A stretch of DNA of 53,052 bases, taken from the NCBI GenBank assembly GCA_016787345.1, contig JAEUUU010000097.1:1-53052 (forward strand). The letters run 5' to 3'. Shown here in pieces: positions 41,947 through 51,000 of the stretch. The position numbers were made by a program, and so were the translations under genes. The DNA is from Saprospiraceae bacterium. Lineage in GTDB: Bacteria; Bacteroidota; Bacteroidia; Chitinophagales; Saprospiraceae. Positions within the stretch are counted from its first letter, which is position 1. Each line of letters starts with the position of its first letter. Under the pieces are notes generated by a model. That model was not told the DNA's origin. It did not search any database and saw only the letters and a program-made list of their open reading frames with translations.

Positions 41947-42747
41947 CTACTTCCTCGCTTCCATGATTTTTTCGTACGCCTCATTGATCTGCTGAAACTT
42001 CTCCTTGGCATGGCGAAGCGCATCCGGAGAGGCATTGCGCGCGGCTACCTGATCGGGGTGCCACTGAAAGGCCAGCGAGCGAAACTTCTTTTTGATCGCA
42101 TCGAGCGATTCGCTCGGTTGAGCGCCCAGAATGGCGTAATAAGGATCGAGCGGCGACCAGCGCTGATCGGTTCCGGGGGGCATTTGGTAATAACGGCTTT
42201 TGATCCGGTCGAACTGCAACCGGCCAATGTGAAATATGCCCGACGCCCGCAGCAGCAACTCCTCTTCGCGCGGGTGCAAACCGCCGTCGGCTGCCGACAT
42301 GCTGAACAGCAAATCCATCATGTTCAGCACGTAGTGCCGCTCTTTTTCAAAATCGCGGTAAAATGCCCGGGCATAGGCATCGAAGGGTTCGGGAGAGTCT
42401 TTGACCTGATTCCAGATACGGATCGAATATGCCCGGTTGGCATCCGTGAGCCGAAACTGATAACGCATCAGGCGCTCCATGTGGTTGATTTCCGAACGAT
42501 TGACCGTGCCGTCGGCCTTGGCCAATTTTGCACACAGGGCGATCACGTGGCGTAAAAACTCGCCCTGACGCCGTTGAAAAGCCTTGTACTGCGCTTCTCC
42601 CGCCTCCTGTTCAAGGGGCCTGTCGATCAAAGCATAACCCAAAATGGAGCCAATAACAAACCCCAGAATGGCGCCAAACGGCATTCCTATGCTATCGCCC
42701 ACAAAAAGGCCGATCAGACCCAGTATGACTTTTCCCTTGTGCTGCAC
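41947..42747 (-). CDS. DjlA-like co-chaperone (membrane anchor, TerB-like and J domains)
   Basis: A 266-residue protein with the DjlA plan. The N-terminal Gly-rich hydrophobic stretch (GKVILGLIGLFVGDSIGMPF and GAILGFVIGSILGYALI, 5-42) is the membrane anchor. Residues 60-180 are a TerB-like helical domain (LAKADGTVNRSEINHMERLM, LLFSMSAADGGLHPREEELL). The C-terminal J domain (DPYYAILGAQPSESLDAIKK to AYEKIMEARK) has the HPD motif in FQWHPDQV, which stimulates DnaK's ATPase. It probably recruits DnaK at the inner membrane. A perfect -7 box lies at 42790-42797. Confidence 0.9.
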   Translation of the reverse strand: MQHKGKVILGLIGLFVGDSIGMPFGAILGFVIGSILGYALIDRPLEQEAGEAQYKAFQRRQGEFLRHVIALCAKLAKADGTVNRSEINHMERLMRYQFRLTDANRAYSIRIWNQVKDSPEPFDAYARAFYRDFEKERHYVLNMMDLLFSMSAADGGLHPREEELLLRASGIFHIGRLQFDRIKSRYYQMPPGTDQRWSPLDPYYAILGAQPSESLDAIKKKFRSLAFQWHPDQVAARNASPDALRHAKEKFQQINEAYEKIMEARK

Positions 42748-42789
42748 GTGTATTGTTTCGCGACTTCAGAACAAATTGGTTTGGCCCTG

Positions 42790-42797
42790 CAAAATTA
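42790..42797 (-). promoter_or_regulatory. -7 element of the DjlA-like gene
   Basis: On the minus strand TAATTTTG followed by C, a perfect TAnnTTTG match 42 nt before ATG; no TTG box at 17-23 nt. Confidence 0.45.
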
Positions 42798-42837
42798 GGC
42801 TTTTTGGCTGTTTGCACCAGACTCCGGAAACAAACTG

Positions 42838-44487
42838 CTACGACAAGGGCAACTCCACATCGGTGAAATCAAAACTTTGAACATCAAAAAGCCCCAAATC
42901 CGTCATTTTTAATGCAGGAATGACCGGCAGGGCCAGAAAAGAAAGGGTCATAAACGGCGCCCGGAGCACACATCCCAGCGCTGATTTGACCCAGGCATCA
43001 ATTGCCGCGTAGTCTTGCGCCAACTGCTCGCCGGGCCGGTCGCTCATCAACCCGGCAATGGGCAAAGGCAAAATGCGGACATCCCCCTGGCCGTCGGCAG
43101 CGCTGACACCGCCCCTTGACTCGATAATGGCATTGACGGCGGCGCAAATCGCCGTGTCGTCGCAACCCACGGCCACGATATTGTGCGAATCGTGGGCTAC
43201 ACTCGACGCCAGCGCGCCGCATTGCAGACCAAAACCGCGCACAAACCCGACAGCAACGGGCGCCCGCTCGGCGTAGCGGTTCAATACGACAATTTTTAAA
43301 ACATCCTGCGAGTGCCAGGGAACCAAACAGCCGTTTTGAACGTGCGCGCGGCCCTCGGCAGCATCGGTGACGATCTCGCCGTCGCGCACCTGAATAAGAC
43401 GGACCAGTCCTGTGTCGTGTTTTGCTGTTAAATGAAAATCAGCCGCTTGCCTCGGCTTTGCCAAAAAACGGTTGGGCGTGGCCACGGGCAAATAAGGCAG
43501 CCGTACCGCACCGCCCGACGCGACCAATTCACCATTGATCCAGGTGTTGACGACTTCAAAATTTTTCAGGTCGCGCACCTGTATAAAATCGGCGGGGTCG
43601 CCTTCGCGCAACTGTCCGACCGGCAAACCGTAGTGCTCGACCGGGTTGTGGCAAGCCGCCCGCAACACGTCGAACACCTCGCAGCCTTTGGCGACGGCAC
43701 GGGCGGCCAACTGGTTGATATGCCCCTTCAAGAGGTCGTCGGGGTGTTTGTCGTCGCTGCAAAACATCACCTGGGCCGGAAACTCGTTGATCAGCGGCCA
43801 CAAAGCTTCAAAATTGCGCGCGGCGCTGCCTTCCCGAATCAGGATTCGGACGCCCAGCCGGGCCTTTTCGAGCGCCTCTTCATACGTAAAACACTCATGG
43901 TCGGTGGTGATGCCGGCTTCGAAATAACGCCGGGCCTCCTCTCCCCGAAGCCCCGGCGCGTGGCCGTCGACCGGTTTGCCCAGGCGTTTTGCGGCTTCTA
44001 TTTTGGCCAAAACCTGCGGATCGCCGTGCAAAACGCCGGGGAAATTCATCATTTCGGACAAATAACCGATATCGGGCCGGCGCAACAAATCTTCCACCGC
44101 CGCCGCGTCGAGGGTGGCCCCGGCGGTTTCAAAACCGGTGGCCGGTACGCAGGAAGGCGCGCCGAAACAAAACTTGAGCGGCGCCCGCCGGGCATCGTCG
44201 AGCATAAATTCCACCCCGGCCGAGCCGAGCACATTGGCGATCTCGTGCGGATCGGAGACCGTGGCTACCGTGCCGTGCACCACCGCCATACGGGCAAATT
44301 CGGAGGGCGGCAACATGCTGCTTTCGACGTGCACGTGCGCATCGACAAAACCGGGGAGAACAAAACCGGCTTCAGGCGGCACATCCTCAACCTCGCGGAT
44401 ACGCCGGATGACGCCGTTTTCACAGCGGATTTCGGCCGGGTAAATCCGGCGGGTATGAAGATCGACTAAATGAGCGATGATCGTCAT
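42838..44487 (-). CDS. ade: Adenine deaminase
   Basis: A 549-residue amidohydrolase of the Ade family, converting adenine to hypoxanthine plus ammonia for purine salvage, with a binuclear metal site. Visible motifs: LPGFVDAHVHVESSMLPPSE (metal His residues), GTVATVSDPHEIANVLG, MNFPGVLHGDPQVL, KPVDGHAPGL, ITTDHECFTYEEA, MFCSDDKHPDDLL and the C-terminal SVAHDSHNIVAVGCDDTAI. Length is normal. It is divergent from the SH3-amidase gene, with 110 nt between them, in which I find no convincing promoter on either side. Confidence 0.95.
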   Translation of the reverse strand: MTIIAHLVDLHTRRIYPAEIRCENGVIRRIREVEDVPPEAGFVLPGFVDAHVHVESSMLPPSEFARMAVVHGTVATVSDPHEIANVLGSAGVEFMLDDARRAPLKFCFGAPSCVPATGFETAGATLDAAAVEDLLRRPDIGYLSEMMNFPGVLHGDPQVLAKIEAAKRLGKPVDGHAPGLRGEEARRYFEAGITTDHECFTYEEALEKARLGVRILIREGSAARNFEALWPLINEFPAQVMFCSDDKHPDDLLKGHINQLAARAVAKGCEVFDVLRAACHNPVEHYGLPVGQLREGDPADFIQVRDLKNFEVVNTWINGELVASGGAVRLPYLPVATPNRFLAKPRQAADFHLTAKHDTGLVRLIQVRDGEIVTDAAEGRAHVQNGCLVPWHSQDVLKIVVLNRYAERAPVAVGFVRGFGLQCGALASSVAHDSHNIVAVGCDDTAICAAVNAIIESRGGVSAADGQGDVRILPLPIAGLMSDRPGEQLAQDYAAIDAWVKSALGCVLRAPFMTLSFLALPVIPALKMTDLGLFDVQSFDFTDVELPLS

Positions 44488-44597
44488 GGCGCAGCATGCC
44501 GCCTTTGAGCGCGGCGGGGTAAAAATACGGGAACATAATTTGCCGTTTTTTCCAACCTTCGCATCCTGAACTTTTCTTTAACCCGCCTCACCCATTT

Positions 44598-45587
44598 ATG
44601 GAATCCAAAAACGGTTTTACCCTTTTCAGCATTGAAGAATTCGAGCAGTGGATCGCAACCAAACAAGTGACCCGCACGGTTCTTTACCTGCAGGAACACC
44701 ACACTTATGCGCCCAGTTATGCCAATTTTACGGGCAAAAACCATTTTGCCCTGCTGACGGGCATGAAAAACTACCACGTCAATTACAACGGCTGGGCCGA
44801 CATCGGGCAGCATTTCACCACGTTCCCCGACGGTAAGATCGGTACCGGGCGCAGCTTGGAAATGTCGCCTGCTTGCATCAAAGGCCGCAACGCCGAAGCC
44901 ATCTGCATCGAAAACCTGGGCAATTTCGACGATGGCAAAGACGATATGAGCGCCGCGCAACGCGAAACCATCGTACGCGCCACGGCCGCCCTCGCCCGCC
45001 GTTTTGGCGTACCGGCCGATGTCAACTATATTGTTTACCACCACTGGTTCGACCTCAATACCGGCGCTCGTACGGAAGGTGCAAGCGGGGTGGTAAAGTC
45101 GTGCCCCGGCACCAATTTCTTCGGCGGCAACAAGGTCAAAAACGCCAAAATGAATTTTCTGCCCCTGGTCATTCAAGCCCTGGGAGGCAATTTCGGGCAG
45201 CAACTGAGCGGTGTGTTGAAATTCGGATACGTCACCGCCAACTCCCTGAACATTCGAAAAGGCCCCGGCACGGGCTTCGCCAGAACCGGCGCTACCGGCC
45301 TGGGCGCCATCCTGCGCATTTATAAAGTGAGCGGCAACTGGTACAAAATTGCCAAAAACCGCGAAGAATGGGTTTCCGCTACGTACGTGAAAAACGTGAC
45401 CCGCGCAGCCGTGTTCGATACCGAAGAATTGAACGTGCGCTCGGGTCCCGGCGTCAATTTCAGCATTGTCGGTTCCTATCGGGTGGGTGAAGAATTGTTT
45501 ATCCACGAAGAAAAAGGTACCTGGGCCAAAATCGGTGTCGACGAACGCTGGGTGTCCAAACGTTTCCTGAAAATCTTTAACCCATGA
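44598..45587 (+). CDS. N-acetylmuramoyl-L-alanine amidase-like protein with two SH3 domains
   Basis: A 329-residue protein. The first about 200 residues look like an amidase_2/PGRP-type domain: VLYLQEHHTYAPSYANF (candidate zinc ligand His34 or His35), ICIENLGNFDDGKDD, YIVYHHWFDLNTG and SCPGTNFFGG. Two bacterial SH3-type domains follow (TANSLNIRKGPGTGFARTGA, about 215-270, and TEELNVRSGPGVNFSIVGSY, about 275-329), which usually bind cell wall peptides. No signal peptide or membrane helix is visible, so export would need another route, as with phage endolysins or a T6SS-type effector. No phage genes surround it. Its stop overlaps the next ATG by 4 bases. Confidence 0.85.
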   Translation: MESKNGFTLFSIEEFEQWIATKQVTRTVLYLQEHHTYAPSYANFTGKNHFALLTGMKNYHVNYNGWADIGQHFTTFPDGKIGTGRSLEMSPACIKGRNAEAICIENLGNFDDGKDDMSAAQRETIVRATAALARRFGVPADVNYIVYHHWFDLNTGARTEGASGVVKSCPGTNFFGGNKVKNAKMNFLPLVIQALGGNFGQQLSGVLKFGYVTANSLNIRKGPGTGFARTGATGLGAILRIYKVSGNWYKIAKNREEWVSATYVKNVTRAAVFDTEELNVRSGPGVNFSIVGSYRVGEELFIHEEKGTWAKIGVDERWVSKRFLKIFNP

Positions 45588-46273
45588 CGCCTCCCCCGCT
45601 GCTTCTGCTGCACGGCGCCCTGGGCAGCGCCGAGCAATTTGCCGAACTGATGCCCATGCTGCCCGACGACCGCTCGGTCTGGGCGCTCAACCTGCCCGGC
45701 CACGGCGGGCTGCCGCTCGGCGAGCCTTTTTCGATGCCCCTTTTTGCCGAAGCAATCCTCGCTTTTATGAACCGTGAAGAATGGGAGGAAGCCGATATTT
45801 TCGGGTACAGTATGGGCGGTTATGCCGCTTTGCAATTCGCGCTGCTCCATCCGGAACGGGTGCGCGGCATCGTGACGCTGGGCACCAAGTTCGACTGGAC
45901 GCCCGAATCGGCCGAGCGGGAAAAGGGCATGCTCGACCCGGCAAAAATCGAGGCCAAGGTGCCGCAATTCGCCGCGGCGCTGGCCGAACGCCACGCGCCG
46001 GCCGACTGGAAAACCCTGTTGCAGTACACGGCCGACCTTTTGCACGGACTGGGCAACGGGCAGGCGCTGACGCAGGCCGATTTTGCCCGCATCGAAGCCC
46101 CTGTGGTGATTATGCGCGGCGAACTCGACCACATGGTCGGCGAAGCGGAGTCGCGGCAGGTGGCCGAATGGCTGCCCGACGGGATGTACGAAACCCTGGA
46201 AGGAACGAAACATCCGTGGGAGCAGGTAGAATTGGAAAAACTGTTTGCAACTTTGATGAAAATAATTCGGTAG
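45584..46273 (+). CDS. Alpha/beta hydrolase (MenH-like)
   Basis: A 229-residue alpha/beta-hydrolase fold enzyme. LLLLHGALGSAEQF forms the oxyanion loop; the nucleophile Ser76 is in FGYSMGGYAAL; Asp in MRGELDHMVG and His210 in EGTKHPWEQV complete the triad. Length and the LPGHGG motif are like MenH (menaquinone synthesis) and related C-C or ester hydrolases, but no men gene is nearby, so the substrate is open. It overlaps the amidase gene by ATGA, so the two are translationally coupled. Confidence 0.88.
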   Translation: MTPPPLLLLHGALGSAEQFAELMPMLPDDRSVWALNLPGHGGLPLGEPFSMPLFAEAILAFMNREEWEEADIFGYSMGGYAALQFALLHPERVRGIVTLGTKFDWTPESAEREKGMLDPAKIEAKVPQFAAALAERHAPADWKTLLQYTADLLHGLGNGQALTQADFARIEAPVVIMRGELDHMVGEAESRQVAEWLPDGMYETLEGTKHPWEQVELEKLFATLMKIIR

Positions 46274-46337
46274 CCCTGTAACCTCCGAAGGCAGTATCGT
46301 TGTCCAGTAAGCACTAAACCTCCCAAAGCCATTCCGA

Positions 46338-46910
46338 ATGGCCGCAATACTTAGTGACGAAATACTGATCCAACAAGCCCTGGCTGGCCGTCAAAGCGCC
46401 TTTGCCATGCTGGTCAAACGCTACGAACAGTACGCGTTCACCCTGGCGCTGCGCTTTGTCAAAAACCGGGAAGACGCCCATGAAGTAGCCCAGGACAGCT
46501 TCCTGCGGGCCTTCCGATACCTGCCTGATTTTCGCGGCGACGCCAAATTTTCGACGTGGTTGTACAAAATCGTTTTTTCGACCTCGCTCAACCACCTGCG
46601 CAAACAGAACCCCGACATCCGCTCGCTCGACGACGAAGAACGCCCCGTAAAAATCAAGGATGAAGGCAGCCCCGACGCCGCATTTGCCCTCGAAAAAGGC
46701 GAACGCAGCGCCATGATCCAGCGCGCCATCGGCATGCTTTCGCCCGACGACGCCGGTATTATCACCCTGTTTTACCTCTACGAACAAAGCCTCGAAGAAA
46801 TCACCCAGATCATGGACCTCACCATGACCAATGCCAAAACCAAACTAAGTCGGGCCCGGCAACGTTTAAAGTCCATCATGGAAGAAAAATTTGCCGCCGA
46901 ATTGTATTGA
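46338..46910 (+). CDS. ECF-type RNA polymerase sigma factor
   Basis: A 190-residue sigma-70 family factor with only regions 2 and 4. Region 2: YEQYAFTLALRFVKNREDAH, EVAQDSFLRAFRYLP and FSTWLYKIVFSTSLNHLRK (about 30-95). Region 4: LSPDDAGIITLFYLYEQSLE, then EITQIMDLTMTNAKTKLSRA (about 135-185), with the helix-turn-helix. It lies 18 nt upstream of a membrane protein that is a likely anti-sigma partner. Its target regulon cannot be read from the window; no SusC/D or extracytoplasmic transporter gene is immediately linked. Confidence 0.93.
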   Translation: MAAILSDEILIQQALAGRQSAFAMLVKRYEQYAFTLALRFVKNREDAHEVAQDSFLRAFRYLPDFRGDAKFSTWLYKIVFSTSLNHLRKQNPDIRSLDDEERPVKIKDEGSPDAAFALEKGERSAMIQRAIGMLSPDDAGIITLFYLYEQSLEEITQIMDLTMTNAKTKLSRARQRLKSIMEEKFAAELY

Positions 46911-46928
46911 CCTGAAATCACAGCCGCC

Positions 46929-47450
46929 ATGGATAATCATTTTTTACTCACCGACGACCATCTCTGGGACTTTGCCGACGGACTGCTTTCCGCCGAGGAA
47001 AACCTTCGCGTGGAAGCTTACCTGCGCCAACACCCGGAATGGCAGGCAAAACTCGACGCCCTGCTCGCCGAAAAACGGGCCTGGGCCAGTCTCCCGCCTG
47101 AAAGCCCGAATGCCGGTTTTGCCGATCGCGTCATGGCGGCCTGGACGACCGAGCAGTTGCAAACCCGCCCTAAAACATCGTCCGGCAAAAGCGACTGGAT
47201 CGTTTTCGCCGTGGCCGGCGCCTTTGGTTTGCTCATCCTGTTGCCGTTGATCGCCCTGGTCGTCACTGCCGCGGGAAGTCCCGGCCTTCCGACAAGCGAC
47301 ATTCAGCTGCCCGATACGGATCTGATCGGCCAAACCCTGAACCAGCCCGGCCTCCAGCTGGCCGCTTTTCTCGGCCTGGCTTTTGGCCTGCTGATGCTGG
47401 TAGACAAATACCTGCATCAGCGGCGGATGTTGCACCAGATGACCGCTTGA
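46929..47450 (+). CDS. Candidate membrane anti-sigma factor
   Basis: A 173-residue protein. The start DDHLWDFADGLLSAEENLRV, followed by EAYLRQHPEWQAKLDALLAE, matches the anti-sigma N-terminal domain pattern, but the His/Cys zinc ligands of ZAS-type anti-sigmas are absent. Two membrane helices follow: WIVFAVAGAFGLLILLPLIA (about 97-116) and LQLAAFLGLAFGLLMLVDKY (about 141-160). This suits a membrane-tethered anti-sigma for the ECF factor 18 nt upstream. Position and N-terminal pattern support the role; binding is inferred. Confidence 0.75.
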   Translation: MDNHFLLTDDHLWDFADGLLSAEENLRVEAYLRQHPEWQAKLDALLAEKRAWASLPPESPNAGFADRVMAAWTTEQLQTRPKTSSGKSDWIVFAVAGAFGLLILLPLIALVVTAAGSPGLPTSDIQLPDTDLIGQTLNQPGLQLAAFLGLAFGLLMLVDKYLHQRRMLHQMTA

Positions 47451-47478
47451 AAACAGCCCTCATTTCGGTTGTCTACTC

Positions 47479-47486
47479 TACTTTTG
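47479..47486 (+). promoter_or_regulatory. -7 element directly before the TonB-domain gene
   Basis: TACTTTTG followed by CC matches TAnnTTTG perfectly, only 4 nt before the ATG at 47491. Transcription would start at or next to the ATG, so a leaderless mRNA is implied. Confidence 0.5.
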
Positions 47487-47490
47487 CCGC

Positions 47491-47943
47491 ATGGAAAAAT
47501 CCAAAAAGTCGAAAGATTTCCTGCAACAGCCGGTTTATCCCGGCGGCGATAAGGCCCTCACGGAATTTATTTATAAAAACCTGAAATACCCCGATACTGC
47601 CCTCGAAGCCGGTATCGAGGGTGTCGTAATGGTTGAATACGACATCGACAACAAGGGCAAAGTGGTCGACACGCGGGTCATCAGCGGACTGGGGCATGGC
47701 TGCGACGAAGAAGCCTGCCGCGTGCTGCGGCTGCTGAAATTCGACGTGGGGAAAAACCGGGGTGTCCGCGTCGTTTTTCATAAAAAAGCGCGCATTCGTT
47801 TTGCAAAACCTGTAAAACAACCCGCGGCGCCCGCTCCGCAAACCGGTTTTCAGGCCAACTATATCGTCACGCCCGCCGAACCCGCTGCCGAACCCGCCGC
47901 CCCTGCTTCCACTACTTATACTTATACAATCACACTGGGGTAA
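47491..47943 (+). CDS. TonB C-terminal domain protein without membrane anchor
   Basis: A 150-residue protein. Residues about 12-108 are a TonB C-terminal domain: QPVYPGGDKALTEFIYKNLK, YPDTALEAGIEGVVMVEYDI, VISGLGHGCDEEACRVLRLL and RVVFHKKARIRF. TonB transmits energy to outer-membrane receptors, but this form lacks the N-terminal membrane helix and any signal peptide, and instead has a C-terminal Ala/Pro/Glu tail (AAEPAAPASTTYTYT). It may be a stand-alone domain with a different job or a reduced paralogue. A perfect -7 box sits 4 nt before ATG. Confidence 0.82.
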   Translation: MEKSKKSKDFLQQPVYPGGDKALTEFIYKNLKYPDTALEAGIEGVVMVEYDIDNKGKVVDTRVISGLGHGCDEEACRVLRLLKFDVGKNRGVRVVFHKKARIRFAKPVKQPAAPAPQTGFQANYIVTPAEPAAEPAAPASTTYTYTITLG

Positions 47944-48004
47944 CGCGAGGCAGCGCTTGCGGCACATAACAGGTCTTGCTTCGTACATCAATATCCAAAC
48001 GATT

Positions 48005-51000
48005 ATGCGCCTGTTCGCCGCCCTTTTACTTGTTCTGGCCTGTGTTGCAGGCCGTGCCCAATCCGCCCAGTACACCCAGGTTCCGCTCAATACCATCGAT
48101 GTCAATGCTGGCATACCGGTCGCTCCGACCGAAATGGTGCGGCACAATGGCGCTTTGTTTGCCATTATTATCAAGCCCAACTCATCGGAAACCGGCTGGC
48201 TTTGGCGTTCCGACGACGACGGCGACACCTGGACGCGGGTGAATGCAGTGCCCGATCAGGACCAGACGGATACGAAGATTCTTGAATTACTCTCCACCGG
48301 CAACAGCCTTTTCCTGTTTACCTACTACTCCAAACTGGGTTTTGGCCAGTCCTATATTCAGGAAATCAAAGGGTACCGCTCGACAGACGGCGGCGCGACG
48401 TTCACGGAGGTTTTTGCCTATACCGACGACCATTTTTTCGGCGATAATTTCATAACACTGGGTGGGCTGGATGAAGCTAACGGCCGTTTGTATTGTTATT
48501 TCTCCGAAGAAATCAGCGACAATTCCCGCCTGTTTATCTCCGAAAACAACGGGACCACCTGGGATGAAGTGTACCACGAACTGGGCGAGATCAGGAGCAT
48601 GACGGGCCAAAACGGCGTGTACTATATCAGGAGCGAACAAGCCGTTTACTGGGCCGGCGACCAGTGGTTGAGCGATGCCGCCTCCAGTGGCTGGGCCAAT
48701 GGTTCGGGCTCGGAATGGATCGAATACGCAGCAAGCGGCAACAACCTTTATTTCTGCAACGAAAAAGGCCTGGTGATCACCAGCGGCCTGTTCCTGAACA
48801 ACATCACAAGCTACCAACTGCCCTTCCCGCTCAGCGCCGCCAAAGTGTACAACGGCTACTGGCTTTTCAATTCCAACGGCCGTTTTTTCAGGGCGCCGCT
48901 ACAGTCGCCCCTCGACCTGACCGATGCCGGTTATATTCCGATGAAAACCTACGACAATGTCAGTATCTCGCATTTCAGAGGCCGCTTTGTTGCCGATGGC
49001 GCCCGCTTGTTCTGGTTCAACCAGACGCCGCTCGAATCCAGCGACGGCGGACTGAGTTGGGAACTTTCCCCGGCGGGGTTTCCGCAGCGCGGCGGCCGGA
49101 TAAAAAACCTGAACAACGAGCTCTGGCTCTTCCGCGACGTAATTTTCAGATCGAACGACGGACAAAACTGGGCGCTCTATCGCGACCCGGCCGGCCTGGG
49201 TGAAGACGACTATTACTGGGATAATATCCTGGCTGTACAAGGCAGCCTTTTTATCCACCAGTATGATTATTATGATAATGCGCAACGAAAAGTAATGCGG
49301 TCCAGCGACGGCGGCGACAACTGGCAGGTCGTTTGGCAGGGCGCCGAACGGCCCGCGCTGCATCCGAATACCAACAACACCCGCTTGCACCTGAGCCTGA
49401 ACCCTTTGTTCGTGGGCACCCCTGGCACGAGCCTGTTGTACAGCGACGACCTGGGCGACACCTGGAACCCCGTACCGGGCGCCAGCAACTTTACCAGTCT
49501 GGCGGCAAAGGGCGATTCCATCTTTTATTTTGACAACCAAAAGATCAATTACACCTATGACCTGGGCCAGAACTGGCAAACGACGCCCATCAACACAAGT
49601 TTTCAGTACGGCAGTACCCTGATGGCTTTCCCCAACGGCCAGGTATTGCTGATCAACAACAGTACCCATATCGGCTACGTCAGCCTCGACGGCGGGCAGC
49701 AATTCGCCGAAATGTTCGACCTGCAAAACTTCGGCACGCAGATCTATGCCAGCCGGTTCGACCGCATCGACAGTCTGTTGATCGGCTGGGGCGCGAGAGG
49801 AACTTTTATTTCAAACAACTGCGGACTGAACTGGATCTGGTTTTCCGAAGGCCCCTGGTACGATTGTCAGACCCATGCCATTCACGACGGCTATTTGTAC
49901 GCGGGCAGCCGGGGCGAACAATCCCTGCAATCCTACGACGAGCCCGGCCTGCGGACGCCGCTGCAGCCCCTGCTCGATCAGCTGAATCTGGTCAGCCAAG
50001 CCGGTGGCGTGGCCAGCGGCACGGTGTTTTACGACATTCCGGGCGACTGTACGCCGGGTTTCAGCGACCCGGTGCGCCCCAACGAGGTTTTTGTTTTTCA
50101 ACCGGGCAATTTCGCAGCCAATTCCGATCTCACCGGGCGAATCAGCCGCATTTTGCCGGAAGGCAACTATTCCATGCAGTACGGCACGCCGCTTTACCAC
50201 GACGCCGGCTGTTTCAATCCGCCCAATGTGAGCATCACCGCGGGCAACCAAAGCCCCTTCGTACTCGGCTTCAAACCCAACCAGCAGGTAAAAGACCTCG
50301 CCGTGGTGCTCACGGGCACCGGCGTGCGCCCCGGCTACCCAACGCACCTGACACTAACGGTCAAAAACATCGGCACGCAGCTTGTTCCTTCAGGTACGAC
50401 CTTGAGTTTCAACTATCCCGATTACCCCTTTGAACTCACCGGCGCCGAACCCGCGCCCAGCAGCCAGACGGCCGGCCTGCTCAGCTACAACCTGCCTGCG
50501 TTGCCGCCCTACACGCAATTGACTTTCAAAATACACCTGCTTCTGGCGGCCGACCCAAACCTGACCGGACAGACCTTTTACCTGAGCGCCGGCCTGAGCA
50601 ACCTGTCCGGCGACCCGACCCCGGTCAATAATTCAGCCACCTTCCCGGCCTTCATAACCAATAGTTTCGACCCCAACGACAAGACCGCTTACACCAGTTT
50701 CCCGACCGGTGAGCTGTCTTATTACGAAAAAGAACTCCGCTACCTCATCCGTTTCCAAAACACGGGCACCGACACGGCGTTCCGGGTCGTCGTCGTCGAT
50801 ACCCTTTCAACCCTGCTCGACTGGTCGACCCTGCAAACCCTGTCGGCCAGCCATCCGTACCGGCTCGTGATGAGCGATCCGGGCGTTGCTTCCTGGCGCT
50901 TCGACGATATCATGCTGCCCGACAGTAACCGAAACGAGGCGGCATCGCATGGTTTTGTTTATTTTAGTATCAAAGCCAAAGAGGAAGTCAGGCTGGGCGA

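Noticed and set aside
44598-45587. A prophage lysis module
   Set aside because: The amidase-SH3 gene resembles endolysins, but no holin, portal, tail, integrase or attachment site is nearby.
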